A DNA stretch of 20,694 nucleotides. It comes from an uncultured Pseudomonadota bacterium (lineage in GTDB: Bacteria; Pseudomonadota; Alphaproteobacteria; Rs-D84). Location: contig CACYQE010000002.1 in assembly GCA_902776515.1 (NCBI GenBank), positions 1 to 20,694 on the forward strand, written 5' to 3'. Numbering within the stretch: position 1 is the first letter of the stretch; every line of letters starts with the position of its first letter. Shown piece after piece: positions 7,190 through 13,816 of the stretch. The translations under genes were made by a program, and so were the position numbers. The notes beneath the pieces are model-generated. The model saw only the letters and a program-made list of their open reading frames with translations, had not been told where the DNA came from and did not search any database.

Positions 7190-7513
7190 TTGTTAGCCGG
7201 GTTTCTGGTGCCAGGCACCCGGCGGGCCCCGCAAAAGCTAAAACGGACGGGCTAACAATTGCCAACCACATCCAACGCCATATTAGGCAGCCATTGCAAG
7301 GCGAACATTGTCGTTCGCAGCGATTCTATCGCCATTCATGTTTTTATTGGTATTTAACGACGACCATGTCGGATTCAGCCTTTTGTCTTTATTGCGTCTG
7401 TCGAAACTGATACACCCCCGTGATTTTTATTGGTGGAGGTGCCGGGTACCGCCCCCGGGTCCAAAACGACTATTCCACAAAGATTTCAGAATCATCTTCA
7501 CCTTGCGGTGACA
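7190..7513 (-). ncRNA. ssrA: Circularly permuted two-piece tmRNA (ssrA)
   Basis: tmRNA rescues stalled ribosomes and tags the nascent chain. On the minus strand the acceptor piece comes first (about 7513-7431): a T-stem CCGGG/CCCGG, then CACCTCC, discriminator A and CCA (7433-7431). Eleven bases later the coding piece starts at 7419 with GGGGGTG, which pairs with CACCTCC and gives the G3-U70 wobble required by alanyl-tRNA synthetase. The conserved TCAGTTTCGACAG follows. The tag frame (resume GCG at 7318, or possibly GCT at 7321) encodes ANDNVRLAMAA and ends at TAA 7285-7283. The 3' part folds through GTTAGCC (7256-7250) with GGCTAAC (7198-7192), enclosing a GGTGCC/GGCACC hairpin as expected of a pseudoknot. 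Alphaproteobacteria carry this split, permuted form. The exact 5' and 3' ends are estimates. Confidence 0.93.
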
Positions 7514-7519
7514 ATGACA

Positions 7520-7547
7520 ATTATAATATTTATGCTGGAAAAAGCAA
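7520..7547 (-). promoter_or_regulatory. Promoter of ssrA
   Basis: Minus strand TTGCTT (7542-7547), 16 bp, perfect TATAAT (7520-7525). The predicted start near 7513 lies just upstream of the acceptor piece. It is back to back with the obgE promoter, with overlapping DNA. Confidence 0.65.
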
Positions 7548-7563
7548 GTTTTTAAGTTATAAT
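7536..7563 (+). promoter_or_regulatory. Promoter of obgE, leaderless
   Basis: Perfect TATAAT at 7558-7563 ends six bases before ATG 7570, so +1 falls on the A of the start codon. The -35 is weaker (TGGAAA at 7536-7541, 16 bp away). No Shine-Dalgarno is present, which fits a leaderless mRNA. Confidence 0.6.
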
Positions 7564-7569
7564 GGCCGT

Positions 7570-8586
7570 ATGAAATTCTTAGACAAGGCAAAAATTTTTA
7601 TCAAAGCAGGTGATGGCGGCAACGGTGCGGCCACTTTCCGGCGTGAAAAATATATTGAATTTGGCGGTCCAAACGGTGGCGATGGCGGTCGCGGCGGTGA
7701 TGTTGTTTTTCGTGCGGTACCAAATGTTAATACGCTGATTGATTATCGTTTTAAAATGCACTTTGCGGCCCAACGTGGTGAAAACGGTATGGGCAAAATG
7801 CGAACAGGTGCATCGGGCGAAACTCTGGTCTTGCCGGTTCCAACAGGAACGGTGATTTTGTCCGAAAATGAAGAGATAGAATACGCTGATTTGAATGTTG
7901 ATGGCATGGAATACTTGGCGGCACGTGGCGGAAACGGCGGTTGGGGAAATTTACATTTTAAAAGTCCAACCAATCGTGCACCGCGTCAGGCTAATGACGG
8001 TTTGCCCGGCGAAGAAAGAACGGTTGTTTTGCGTTTAAAATTAATTGCTGATATTGGTTTGGTCGGTTTTCCGAATGCCGGTAAATCTACATTGTTGTCG
8101 GCGGTTACATCGGCACGTCCAAAAATTGCTAACTATCCATTTACGACACTGAATCCTCAGTTGGGTGTTATGTATGCCCATAATCGTGAATTTGTGATGG
8201 TCGATTTACCCGGATTGATAGAGGGGGCACACACCGGTGTTGGTTTGGGTGACAGATTCCTTGGTCACGCTGAACGGACAAAAATGATATTGCACGTAAT
8301 TGATGCAACCGAAGAAAATTTGGCGACCAGGTATGCGGCAATTCGTTCCGAGATGGACAGTTACGGTGGCGGTTTACTGGGAAAACCAGAAATGGTTGTG
8401 ATAAATAAAATCGATGCAATTAGCGAAGATGAATTATCTGAAAAATTGACCGCGTTCAAGAAATCTTTTGGCCGCAAAAAAAAGCCCCAGATTATGTGTA
8501 TAAGTGCCGCCGGTCGCATTGGTATAGATGAATTGATTTCAGAAATAGAAAAAATGTTTTTAAAAATGGAAGAAAAAAATGTTTAA
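7570..8586 (+). CDS. obgE: GTPase ObgE/CgtA (50S assembly)
   Basis: 338 residues, the usual length for a short Obg. The N-terminal Obg fold begins MKFLDKAKIFIKAGDGGNGA, with the glycine-rich GGPNGGDGGRGGDV and, later, the ARGGNGGWGN repeats (to about residue 160). The G domain has G1 GFPNAGKST, the G2 region YPFTTLNPQLG, G3 DLPGLIEGA, G4 NKID and G5 SAAG. Obg binds the 50S subunit and couples ribosome maturation to growth and (p)ppGpp. The frame is open back to 7420, but that extension is antisense to the tmRNA acceptor piece and has no Obg character. 7570 matches the conserved Obg N-terminus and the leaderless promoter. The stop overlaps the next gene by eight bases. Confidence 0.97.
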   Translation: MKFLDKAKIFIKAGDGGNGAATFRREKYIEFGGPNGGDGGRGGDVVFRAVPNVNTLIDYRFKMHFAAQRGENGMGKMRTGASGETLVLPVPTGTVILSENEEIEYADLNVDGMEYLAARGGNGGWGNLHFKSPTNRAPRQANDGLPGEERTVVLRLKLIADIGLVGFPNAGKSTLLSAVTSARPKIANYPFTTLNPQLGVMYAHNREFVMVDLPGLIEGAHTGVGLGDRFLGHAERTKMILHVIDATEENLATRYAAIRSEMDSYGGGLLGKPEMVVINKIDAISEDELSEKLTAFKKSFGRKKKPQIMCISAAGRIGIDELISEIEKMFLKMEEKNV

Positions 8587-9082
8587 ACTTGAAACATGTT
8601 GGACAAATCCGCTGGATGAATATAAAAATACTAAACAAAAGAGTGCGGCCTGGGTCGAAGCTGTTTATAGCAACAAAACCGCGGTGGATTGTAACGGTAA
8701 AATGTTTCCAGTAAAAAATTTTGATATAAGCAAACTGGCTTTTGTTGGCGGCCTGTGGCGGGTTCAAATTGATTTTCCGTATGAAATTACATGTGTTCGC
8801 AAGGTAGATATGGTTTTGCTTAAAAAGAAAAATCGTGTTGAAGATACCTTGTTTGAATTTTGGGATGCCAAGCATGTTGGGTATAATTGTTATGGTCCGT
8901 ACATATCTGGCGGGACCGAACCAGAATACATCGTTGCAAAATATCAAGCCGGTAACACTATGTATTGGGGATATGGTAAAACCTTGGAAGAGGCCAGGGC
9001 GTATTTGGGCTTAAAGGTTTATGACGAATATAAACATGTTATACACGCCATTGCAAATGGTGCAAAAGTAGATAAAATTTGA
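8579..9082 (+). CDS. Unknown cytoplasmic protein coupled to obgE
   Basis: 167 residues, starting inside the last codons of obgE (overlap of eight bases), so it is translationally coupled. No signal peptide, membrane segment or nucleotide-binding motif is visible. The sequence is mixed alpha/beta in character and rich in aromatic residues in the C-terminal half (FEFWDAKHVGYNCYGPY, TMYWGYGKTLEEARAYLG). Four cysteines are scattered rather than paired. The tight overlap with obgE is the only functional clue and may be no more than operon packing. I do not recognise a family. Confidence 0.75.
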   Translation: MFKLETCWTNPLDEYKNTKQKSAAWVEAVYSNKTAVDCNGKMFPVKNFDISKLAFVGGLWRVQIDFPYEITCVRKVDMVLLKKKNRVEDTLFEFWDAKHVGYNCYGPYISGGTEPEYIVAKYQAGNTMYWGYGKTLEEARAYLGLKVYDEYKHVIHAIANGAKVDKI

Positions 9083-9107
9083 TTTTTTTTACAATTTTTG
9101 CTAAGAT
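9079..9107 (+). promoter_or_regulatory. Promoter of the rubrerythrin gene
   Basis: TTGATT (9079-9084), overlapping the TGA stop of the preceding gene, 17 bp, then TAAGAT (9102-9107). A strong AAAGGAG ribosome site follows at about 9130-9137. Confidence 0.5.
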
Positions 9108-9142
9108 AATTTTTATTAAACCGAAAGAAAAAAGGAGAAAAA

Positions 9143-9766
9143 ATGGTATCGTTAAAAGGTTCCAGAACAGAAAAAAATTTGTTGATTGCATTTGCCGGTG
9201 AATCCCAGGCTCGCAATCGTTACAGCTTTTTTGCATCCAAGGCAAAAGATGAAGGTTTTCAGGCGATTTCTAAAATTTTCTTGGAAACGGCGGAACAAGA
9301 ACGCGAACACGCATCACGATTATTTAAATTTCTGGAAGGCGGCTCTTTGGAAATAACAGCATCGTTCCCAGCGGGAAAAATTGGAACAACACTTGAAAAT
9401 TTACAGGCTGCGGCATACGGTGAACACGAAGAAAATACCGATATGTATCCACGCTTTGCACAAATCGCAGCCGAAGAAGGTTTTACAGCAATTGCCGAAG
9501 TTTTAAAGAACATTGGTTATGCAGAACGTTATCACGAATCGCGTTTCCGTGCATTGATTGATGCAATTGAAAATGGAACGCTGTTCAAACAGGATAAAAT
9601 TGTTATGTGGCGTTGCACAAATTGTGGTATGTGGCACATTGGAACCGAGGCACCAAAGGTTTGTCCGGCATGTTTGCATCCCCAGGGTTATTTTATTAGT
9701 GAAGGAACAATTTCGCGTTGTGACACGAACGAAGGTTTCTGTGAATACGCAAACATTGATGAATAA
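9143..9766 (+). CDS. rbr: Rubrerythrin (diiron peroxidase)
   Basis: 207 residues. The ferritin-like domain carries the diiron ligands at the expected places: E20 (AGESQARNRY), E53 and H56 (EQEREH), E94 and E97 (GEHEEN), E128 and H131 (AERYHESR). The rubredoxin-like domain has C158/C161 (CTNCG) and C174/C177 (CPACL), ending GYF. Rubrerythrins reduce hydrogen peroxide in the cytoplasm of anaerobes and microaerophiles, which is the main metabolic clue to lifestyle here. Unusually, about 23 extra residues follow the rubredoxin domain and contain two more cysteines (C193, C200). It has its own promoter, an excellent ribosome site (AAAGGAG) and a terminator, so it is probably monocistronic. Confidence 0.95.
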   Translation: MVSLKGSRTEKNLLIAFAGESQARNRYSFFASKAKDEGFQAISKIFLETAEQEREHASRLFKFLEGGSLEITASFPAGKIGTTLENLQAAAYGEHEENTDMYPRFAQIAAEEGFTAIAEVLKNIGYAERYHESRFRALIDAIENGTLFKQDKIVMWRCTNCGMWHIGTEAPKVCPACLHPQGYFISEGTISRCDTNEGFCEYANIDE

Positions 9767-9784
9767 TAATCAATGTTGTGAAAT

Positions 9785-9813
9785 AAAAAACGGTGCGATT
9801 TGCACCGTTTTTT
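9785..9813. terminator. Bidirectional intrinsic terminator
   Basis: Twelve-bp stem (9785-9796 with 9802-9813), core CGGTGC/GCACCG, with A and T runs. It separates rubrerythrin from the convergent membrane-protein gene, whose stop codon begins at 9813. Confidence 0.85.
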
Positions 9814-10442
9814 TAAAGATGTTTTTTTGACAATCTGTTTATTTTTCTTTGCAGAAGTTTCGGCATTGTGCCTGTTTCAAATGTGTCAATAACGCGTTTA
9901 ACATCTTCGGGATGTGTTTTTAAATGTCCCGATATAATAGCATTTGCGGTTTTGGCATCGTTTACTGATGTTGGTCTTTGTATAAAACGTTCAAATAACT
10001 TGGCATTGCGTTCAGCTTTGCCTTTTATTATGTTTTTTGCCAGAAGTTTATTTTTATACCACGAAATATCTAACATATATGATGCGGCACCATCAATATA
10101 ACGATCAACATTAGATGTTATAATTTCTTTTTGTGAATAGGCATCTTCGTATGCCAATATAAAGAAAATTATTGGCAACAGATAGCATCCAAATTGAATA
10201 AATGCAGACAGAGAACTTGTGATAGTGTCGTGACAATTAACTTGCCCCGTGCGTATCGCAATGGGAACGCAAATAAGTGCAACAATTGTCGGTATGTTAA
10301 ACACCCCGGAACGCACCATTAAAAAAGGTGGCAAAGAATTTTTCCATTTTTCTTCTGCTTTTTTTTGTTTTTCCTGTTTTTTTTGTTGTTTCGCTAAAAC
10401 TTTTTCTTTGTATCCCGGAAAGGTTCGTTTTGTATTTTGCAT
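9813..10442 (-). CDS. Two-pass membrane protein with basic N-terminus (unknown)
   Basis: 209 residues. A highly charged N-terminal helix (about 10-35, KEKVLAKQQKKQEKQKKAEE) could form a coiled coil or bind nucleic acid or lipid head groups. Two membrane segments follow, about 46-64 and 78-98 (FIQFGCYLLPIIFFILAYED). A cytoplasmic, mostly helical C-terminal domain of about 110 residues ends in a basic tail. AAGGA precedes ATG 10442. It lies two bases after the stop of the lipoprotein gene, so the two are co-transcribed from the promoter at 10910-10938. I see no known family motif. Confidence 0.75.
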   Translation of the reverse strand: MQNTKRTFPGYKEKVLAKQQKKQEKQKKAEEKWKNSLPPFLMVRSGVFNIPTIVALICVPIAIRTGQVNCHDTITSSLSAFIQFGCYLLPIIFFILAYEDAYSQKEIITSNVDRYIDGAASYMLDISWYKNKLLAKNIIKGKAERNAKLFERFIQRPTSVNDAKTANAIISGHLKTHPEDVKRVIDTFETGTMPKLLQRKINRLSKKHL

Positions 10443-10444
10443 CT

Positions 10445-10888
10445 TTATTTTTCCTTTTTATTTTCTAATTCATCTAAGATTTCATTTAATTTTCGTAATG
10501 AACTGTTTTGGCAACCGCGGCCACGCCAAGATAAAATTTCTTTACCTGATTGTTGGTCAGCGATGGATAAACTGAAACGCCACCACCAAAAACCGTTAAA
10601 TACACACCATGGCATAAAAATATCTTCTTTTTCATCTATACGCACAACATATTTTGTATTCCAAGGCAATTCCAGTGTTTCGCGTTCAGATGTTTCGCCA
10701 TATAATTTACGTAATTTACCAACACGAACATCGTAACCGCGATTTTGTAATTGTTCTTTTAAAGCACGTTTCATACCATAACCCAACGGCTTTGCGTGCA
10801 CGATTGAATTTGGTTCCATTGTGCCATTAACATAAACGCTGTTACAACCAAACAGTAACAGAACGGCAAAAATGGTGCATATTTTCAT
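10445..10888 (-). CDS. Putative lipoprotein (unknown)
   Basis: 147 residues. The N-terminus MKICTIFAVLLLFGC is a type II signal peptide with lipobox LFGC and the lipidated cysteine at residue 15. The mature part has a helix (GYGMKRALKEQLQNRGYDVRVG), then beta-rich segments (TKYVVRIDEKED, WWRFSLSIADQQSG) and a C-terminal helix, an alpha/beta layout seen in several small outer-membrane lipoproteins. AAGG lies about eight bases before ATG 10888. It is first in an operon with the two-pass membrane protein, which suggests a shared envelope role. Confidence 0.8.
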   Translation of the reverse strand: MKICTIFAVLLLFGCNSVYVNGTMEPNSIVHAKPLGYGMKRALKEQLQNRGYDVRVGKLRKLYGETSERETLELPWNTKYVVRIDEKEDIFMPWCVFNGFWWWRFSLSIADQQSGKEILSWRGRGCQNSSLRKLNEILDELENKKEK

Positions 10889-10909
10889 AGATTAACCTTG
10901 TTTCGCTGA

Positions 10910-10938
10910 ATATTAAGAAAACTTTCTTGAAAAATCAA
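10910..10938 (-). promoter_or_regulatory. Promoter of the lipoprotein operon
   Basis: Minus strand TTGATT (10933-10938), 17 bp, TAATAT (10910-10915). It is divergent from the tRNA-Arg promoter; the two -35 elements are nine bases apart. Confidence 0.65.
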
Positions 10939-10947
10939 TAAAATTAA

Positions 10948-10976
10948 TTGATTTTGCGGGCTTGTGACATTATAAT
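10948..10976 (+). promoter_or_regulatory. Promoter of tRNA-Arg
   Basis: TTGATT (10948-10953), 17 bp, perfect TATAAT (10971-10976). The predicted start near 10983 lies six bases before the tRNA. Confidence 0.75.
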
Positions 10977-10988
10977 CGTTGCATATTT

Positions 10989-11065
10989 GCACCCGTGGCT
11001 TAACTGGATAGAGCATCGCCCTCCGAAGGCGGGGATTGCGCGTTCGAATCGCGCCGGGTGCACCA
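10989..11065 (+). tRNA. tRNA-Arg (CCG)
   Basis: 77-nt cloverleaf. The acceptor GCACCCG (10989-10995) pairs with CGGGTGC (11055-11061), followed by discriminator A and encoded CCA. The anticodon loop CTCCGAA reads CCG, decoding CGG. The T-arm is GCGCGTTCGAATCGCGC. No strong terminator follows; the next structured DNA is the inverted-repeat element about 45 bp on. Confidence 0.95.
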
Positions 11066-11110
11066 GTTTTGATTTAATCAGCAACATTATAAATTAATAA
11101 AAACAACCGG

Positions 11111-11306
11111 ATTAGTGTTTAGTGTAAGTGGTTAGTGAACCGTCACCCCGATGAAAATCGGGGGCTCGTCAGACTCTGTTGCAGATTAGTCTCAGGCGGT
11201 AACGTTGAGATACCGGCCGAAATCACCCACAAAAATTTTCAATTTTTGCGGGGCCCAATACGCCGGTATGACGTTCACAAACCACTACCCACAAACCACT
11301 ATCCAC
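11111..11306. repeat. MITE-like palindromic repeat element
   Basis: The outer arms are imperfect inverted repeats. The left arm at 11111-11140 is made of TTAGTG-type units ending GTGAAC. The right arm at 11274-11306 begins GTTCAC and holds two tandem copies of a 14-base unit, CACAAACCACTACC and CACAAACCACTATCC. The core, 11141-11273, starts CGTCA and ends TGACG. It folds into a CCCCGAT/ATCGGGG hairpin (11146-11163) and an ATACCGGC/GCCGGTAT stem (about 11210-11269) enclosing CAAAAATT/AATTTTTG. No transposase is encoded. CGTCA...TGACG palindromic elements are common intergenic repeats in alphaproteobacteria. The right arm contains the prfB stop codon. Confidence 0.7.
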
Positions 11307-12370
11307 GTTGCAACAAATCAAGCATAAACTGGTCCAAATCGCCGTCCAATACAGCATCGGAATCAGATGTTTCGGTGCCTGTACGAACATCTTTGACCAA
11401 CTGATACGGGTACAAGACATAGTTTCGAATTTGACTGCCCCATTCAATTTTTTTCTGGGCGGCTTTGGCCGCATCTTCTTCGGCGGCACGTTTTTGCAGT
11501 TCCAATTCGTACAGGCGGCTGCGTAACATCTTCATCGCCATATCTTTGTTTTGAAATTGGCTGCGTTCGTTTTGACACGTGACAACAATTCCAGTCGGAA
11601 TGTGTGTTATGCGAACAGCACTGTCGGTTTTGTTGACGTGTTGTCCACCCGCACCCGAAGAACGATATGTGTCAATCCTTAAATCTTTGTCATTAATTTC
11701 AATTTGAATGGAATCATCCACATCGGGCCAAACGTCAACAGAAGCAAAACTGGTCTGCCGTTTCCCATTCGCATTAAAAGGTGATATACGAACCAAACGA
11801 TGAACGCCTATTTCATTACGCAACCAACCGTATGCACGTTCGCCAACAATTCGAAACGTTACATTTTTTATGCCCGCAGTATCGCCATCGTGCTGTTCAA
11901 CTGTTTCAATTTTAAATCCATGACGTTCCGCCCAACGTGAATACATACGTGCCAACATTTGTGCCCAATCTTGGGCCTCGGTTCCGCCGGCACCCGCCTG
12001 GATAAACAAAAACGCATCGTTGGAATCAGCAGGTTGATTAAATAGTGTTATATATTTTGCCGTCTGGACACGTTGATATAATTGTTCAATACCTTTTATA
12101 ACATCTGGGTCATTCGGTGCGATTTCGTATAAGTCTTTTAAATTTTTATATTCGCTTTCCATTGATACAAAATCATTTAAACTGCGTTCCTTGGCAGATT
12201 TTTTTTGTAACAATGCACGGGCTGTGTCCGGATTATCCCACAAGTTCGGGCTTTGTGATTGTTCGTTTAATTCCCTGATTTGCTTATCCAGATTTTCGGG
12301 GTCAAAGAAACCCCCTTATGGATACAAGGGCATTTGAAATTTCAGGTAAAATTTCGTTTGGTAACAACAT
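11299..12370 (-). CDS. prfB: Peptide chain release factor 2, with programmed +1 frameshift
   Basis: Translation starts at ATG 12370 (MLLPNEILPEISNALVSIRG) and meets UGA at 12304-12302 in the context AGGGGG-TTT-CTT-TGA-C, the classic RF2 autoregulatory site. Slippage at CUU into +1 continues as ...FLDPENLDKQIREL to the stop at 11299. The span of 1072 bases is 3n+1, as required, giving 356 residues. Domain features: SPF (VRISPFNANGK), the RF2-type UGA/UAA recognition tripeptide, and GGQ (SSGAGGQHVN), the peptidyl-tRNA hydrolysis motif. RF2 ends translation at UAA and UGA and limits its own level through this frameshift. The 3' end, including the TAG stop, lies within the repeat element, so the last residues (about QRG) may be remodelled. 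Confidence 0.96.
12301..12316 (-). promoter_or_regulatory. RF2 programmed frameshift site
   Basis: Internal Shine-Dalgarno AGGGGG (12316-12311), a three-base spacer TTT, slippery CTT (12307-12305), stop TGA (12304-12302) and a 3' C at 12301. The spacing is the same as in the E. coli site. Confidence 0.95.
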
Positions 12371-12376
12371 ATTCTG

Positions 12377-12405
12377 ATATTAACAGGCTGTTTTTACCAA
12401 ATCAA
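12377..12405 (-). promoter_or_regulatory. Promoter of prfB, leaderless
   Basis: Minus strand TTGATT (12400-12405), 17 bp, TAATAT (12377-12382). Six bases separate the -10 from ATG 12370, so +1 is predicted at the A of the start codon. No ribosome site is visible. Confidence 0.65.
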
Positions 12406-12436
12406 CAAATAAGTTTATTTTTTAGCAAATGAACTG

Positions 12437-12465
12437 TTGCTTTATTTTTTGTGTTATGATAAAAT
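12437..12465 (+). promoter_or_regulatory. Promoter of the amber-interrupted secreted-protein gene
   Basis: TTGCTT (12437-12442), 17 bp, TAAAAT (12460-12465) with an extended -10 TG. AGAGGA precedes the ATG by a few bases. Confidence 0.65.
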
Positions 12466-12486
12466 TTTCTTATAAGAGAGGAATGT

Positions 12487-13746
12487 ATGAAACACTTTTT
12501 CAATGTTTTTGGTGCGGTTTGTGCGTGTTTAATTGGTGCCGGGGCTTATGGTGTGTCGGCCGGGACGGTCGCAACATCGTCTGCTACGACAAATGGTTTG
12601 CGTGCCGGCGGTTTGTATAATATAAACACGATTAATACGGCAAATAGTTCGAATTTGCGTGGTAACCAAGGGTTGGCCAATGCGTATCAAACAAATATGC
12701 GCAATACTTATTACATGGTAAATGTCCCGGATGTTGATTCTGCATGTCGTGAAAAAATTTACAAATGTTTAAGTGATTATTGTGGTGATGTTACGGTTGT
12801 CCCGGGAAAACAAAGTGGACGTTGTGTCACCGCAACGGAAAGTGAATTATATAACTATTCTTTGCTGTGTTTGCAAAAGGATACGTCTGTGCTGTTACCA
12901 CAATATGGTGTAAATACACGCAGTGGTGTTGGTGGAATGAATACCGCGGCACACCTGTGTCCTAAATATGTGCAACAGGAAGTTATGTCATATATGTCAA
13001 TGGCTTTGATGGCGGACCAGTTGACCAAAACACACTCGGCTGATTGTTTACAACGTCGTCAAGAGTTGGCGGCGGCAATGTCTTGCCACAGTGTGGCGTT
13101 GGCATACGGTAATGAAACATCCAGTATGTTACGCAGTCAATTGAACGATTTTTGTGGTGCGGGTGTAAGTGGCGGTTCCGCAGAAATGGTTACGCGTTTT
13201 GCAAACGCTGGCAATATTGGTGCAAACATTTGGGGTTGGGCCGAAAAAGTGGTTACACTGGATATGAACAAAAAGTCGGCTGATTGGCAAAATGCTGTTG
13301 ATACTGTGCTGGCATCTTATACAAATCGTATGAATTTGGCCTGTGGTGATAATTTACAGTTGAATTAGACCCAAAAACCGACCGTAACTGGTCAAACCAC
13401 TGCTTTACAAAATCTTGCTGTGGCTGCCCTTGGTGGTAATGTTCAGACTGCAAATGCGGCCGCCCCAAGTGTTGATTTGTATATGGAGGTTGTAAGTGCA
13501 TCCGAGGTTTATGATGCAGAACGTGCTTTTGCTGTTGTAAATGCCGGAATTGCAATGGATGCTTTGACGGCAAATTCATTTTTGACCAGTGCCCAAATGG
13601 ACAATATGCAAAAGGCATATATCCGCGGAACAAAAGTGTTCATTTTGCGTGACAGTGCACGTTGCTATATCGTTCCGGTCAAGGAATTATCTACGTCTGA
13701 AACATCAATTATTGCGAACGCTTTTTCAAGTTGTATATCTCGATAA
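12487..13746 (+). pseudogene. Secreted Cys-containing protein split by an in-frame amber codon
   Basis: One reading frame of 419 codons from ATG 12487 to TAA 13744-13746, interrupted only by TAG at 13366-13368 (codon 294). Before it: a signal peptide (MKHFFNVFGAVCACLIGAGAYGVSA), a low-complexity S/T/N/A stretch, then a Cys-containing domain (CREKIYKCLSDYCGDV, GRCVTATESE, SADCLQRRQEL, MSCHSVAL). After it: 125 residues with the same composition (helical, Ala-rich, then YIRGTKVFILRDSARCYIVP). Both parts look coding, with conserved-looking codon use, and the second has no obvious ribosome site. A single CAG-to-TAG change would explain it. Whether it is a recent nonsense mutation, amber readthrough or a sequencing error cannot be decided here. 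No known family is recognised. Confidence 0.75.
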
Positions 13747-13764
13747 TTTAGATATCGGAATATT

Positions 13765-13800
13765 ATATCCGTTTTCTTTTGAAAACGGATATTTTTTTTG
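13765..13800 (+). terminator. Intrinsic terminator after the secreted-protein gene
   Basis: Twelve-bp stem ATATCCGTTTTC (13765-13776) with GAAAACGGATAT (13781-13792), a four-base loop, then T7. Its loop and right stem contain the -35 element of the next gene. Confidence 0.85.
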
Positions 13801-13807
13801 ATATAAT
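13779..13807 (+). promoter_or_regulatory. Promoter of the amidase gene, inside the upstream terminator
   Basis: TTGAAA (13779-13784), 17 bp, perfect TATAAT (13802-13807). The -35 lies in the terminator hairpin. +1 is predicted about three bases before ATG 13817, and no Shine-Dalgarno is seen. Confidence 0.65.
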
Positions 13808-13816
13808 ATATATACA

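Noticed and set aside
7177..7569. Plus-strand ORFs, including an N-terminal extension of ObgE from 7420
   Set aside because: They are antisense to the permuted tmRNA and the extension has no Obg similarity; ATG 7570 fits both family and promoter.
11274..11306. CRISPR-like array in the two 14-base tandem units
   Set aside because: There are only two units, with no spacers and no cas genes; they form an arm of an inverted repeat.
12244..12370. A frameshift error at the start of prfB
   Set aside because: The context AGGGGG-TTT-CTT-TGA-C is the conserved RF2 programmed frameshift site.
12487..13746. Genome-wide reassignment of UAG as an amino acid
   Set aside because: Other genes in the window (prfB, the 111-residue lipoprotein) end in TAG followed by non-coding sequence, so TAG acts as a stop.
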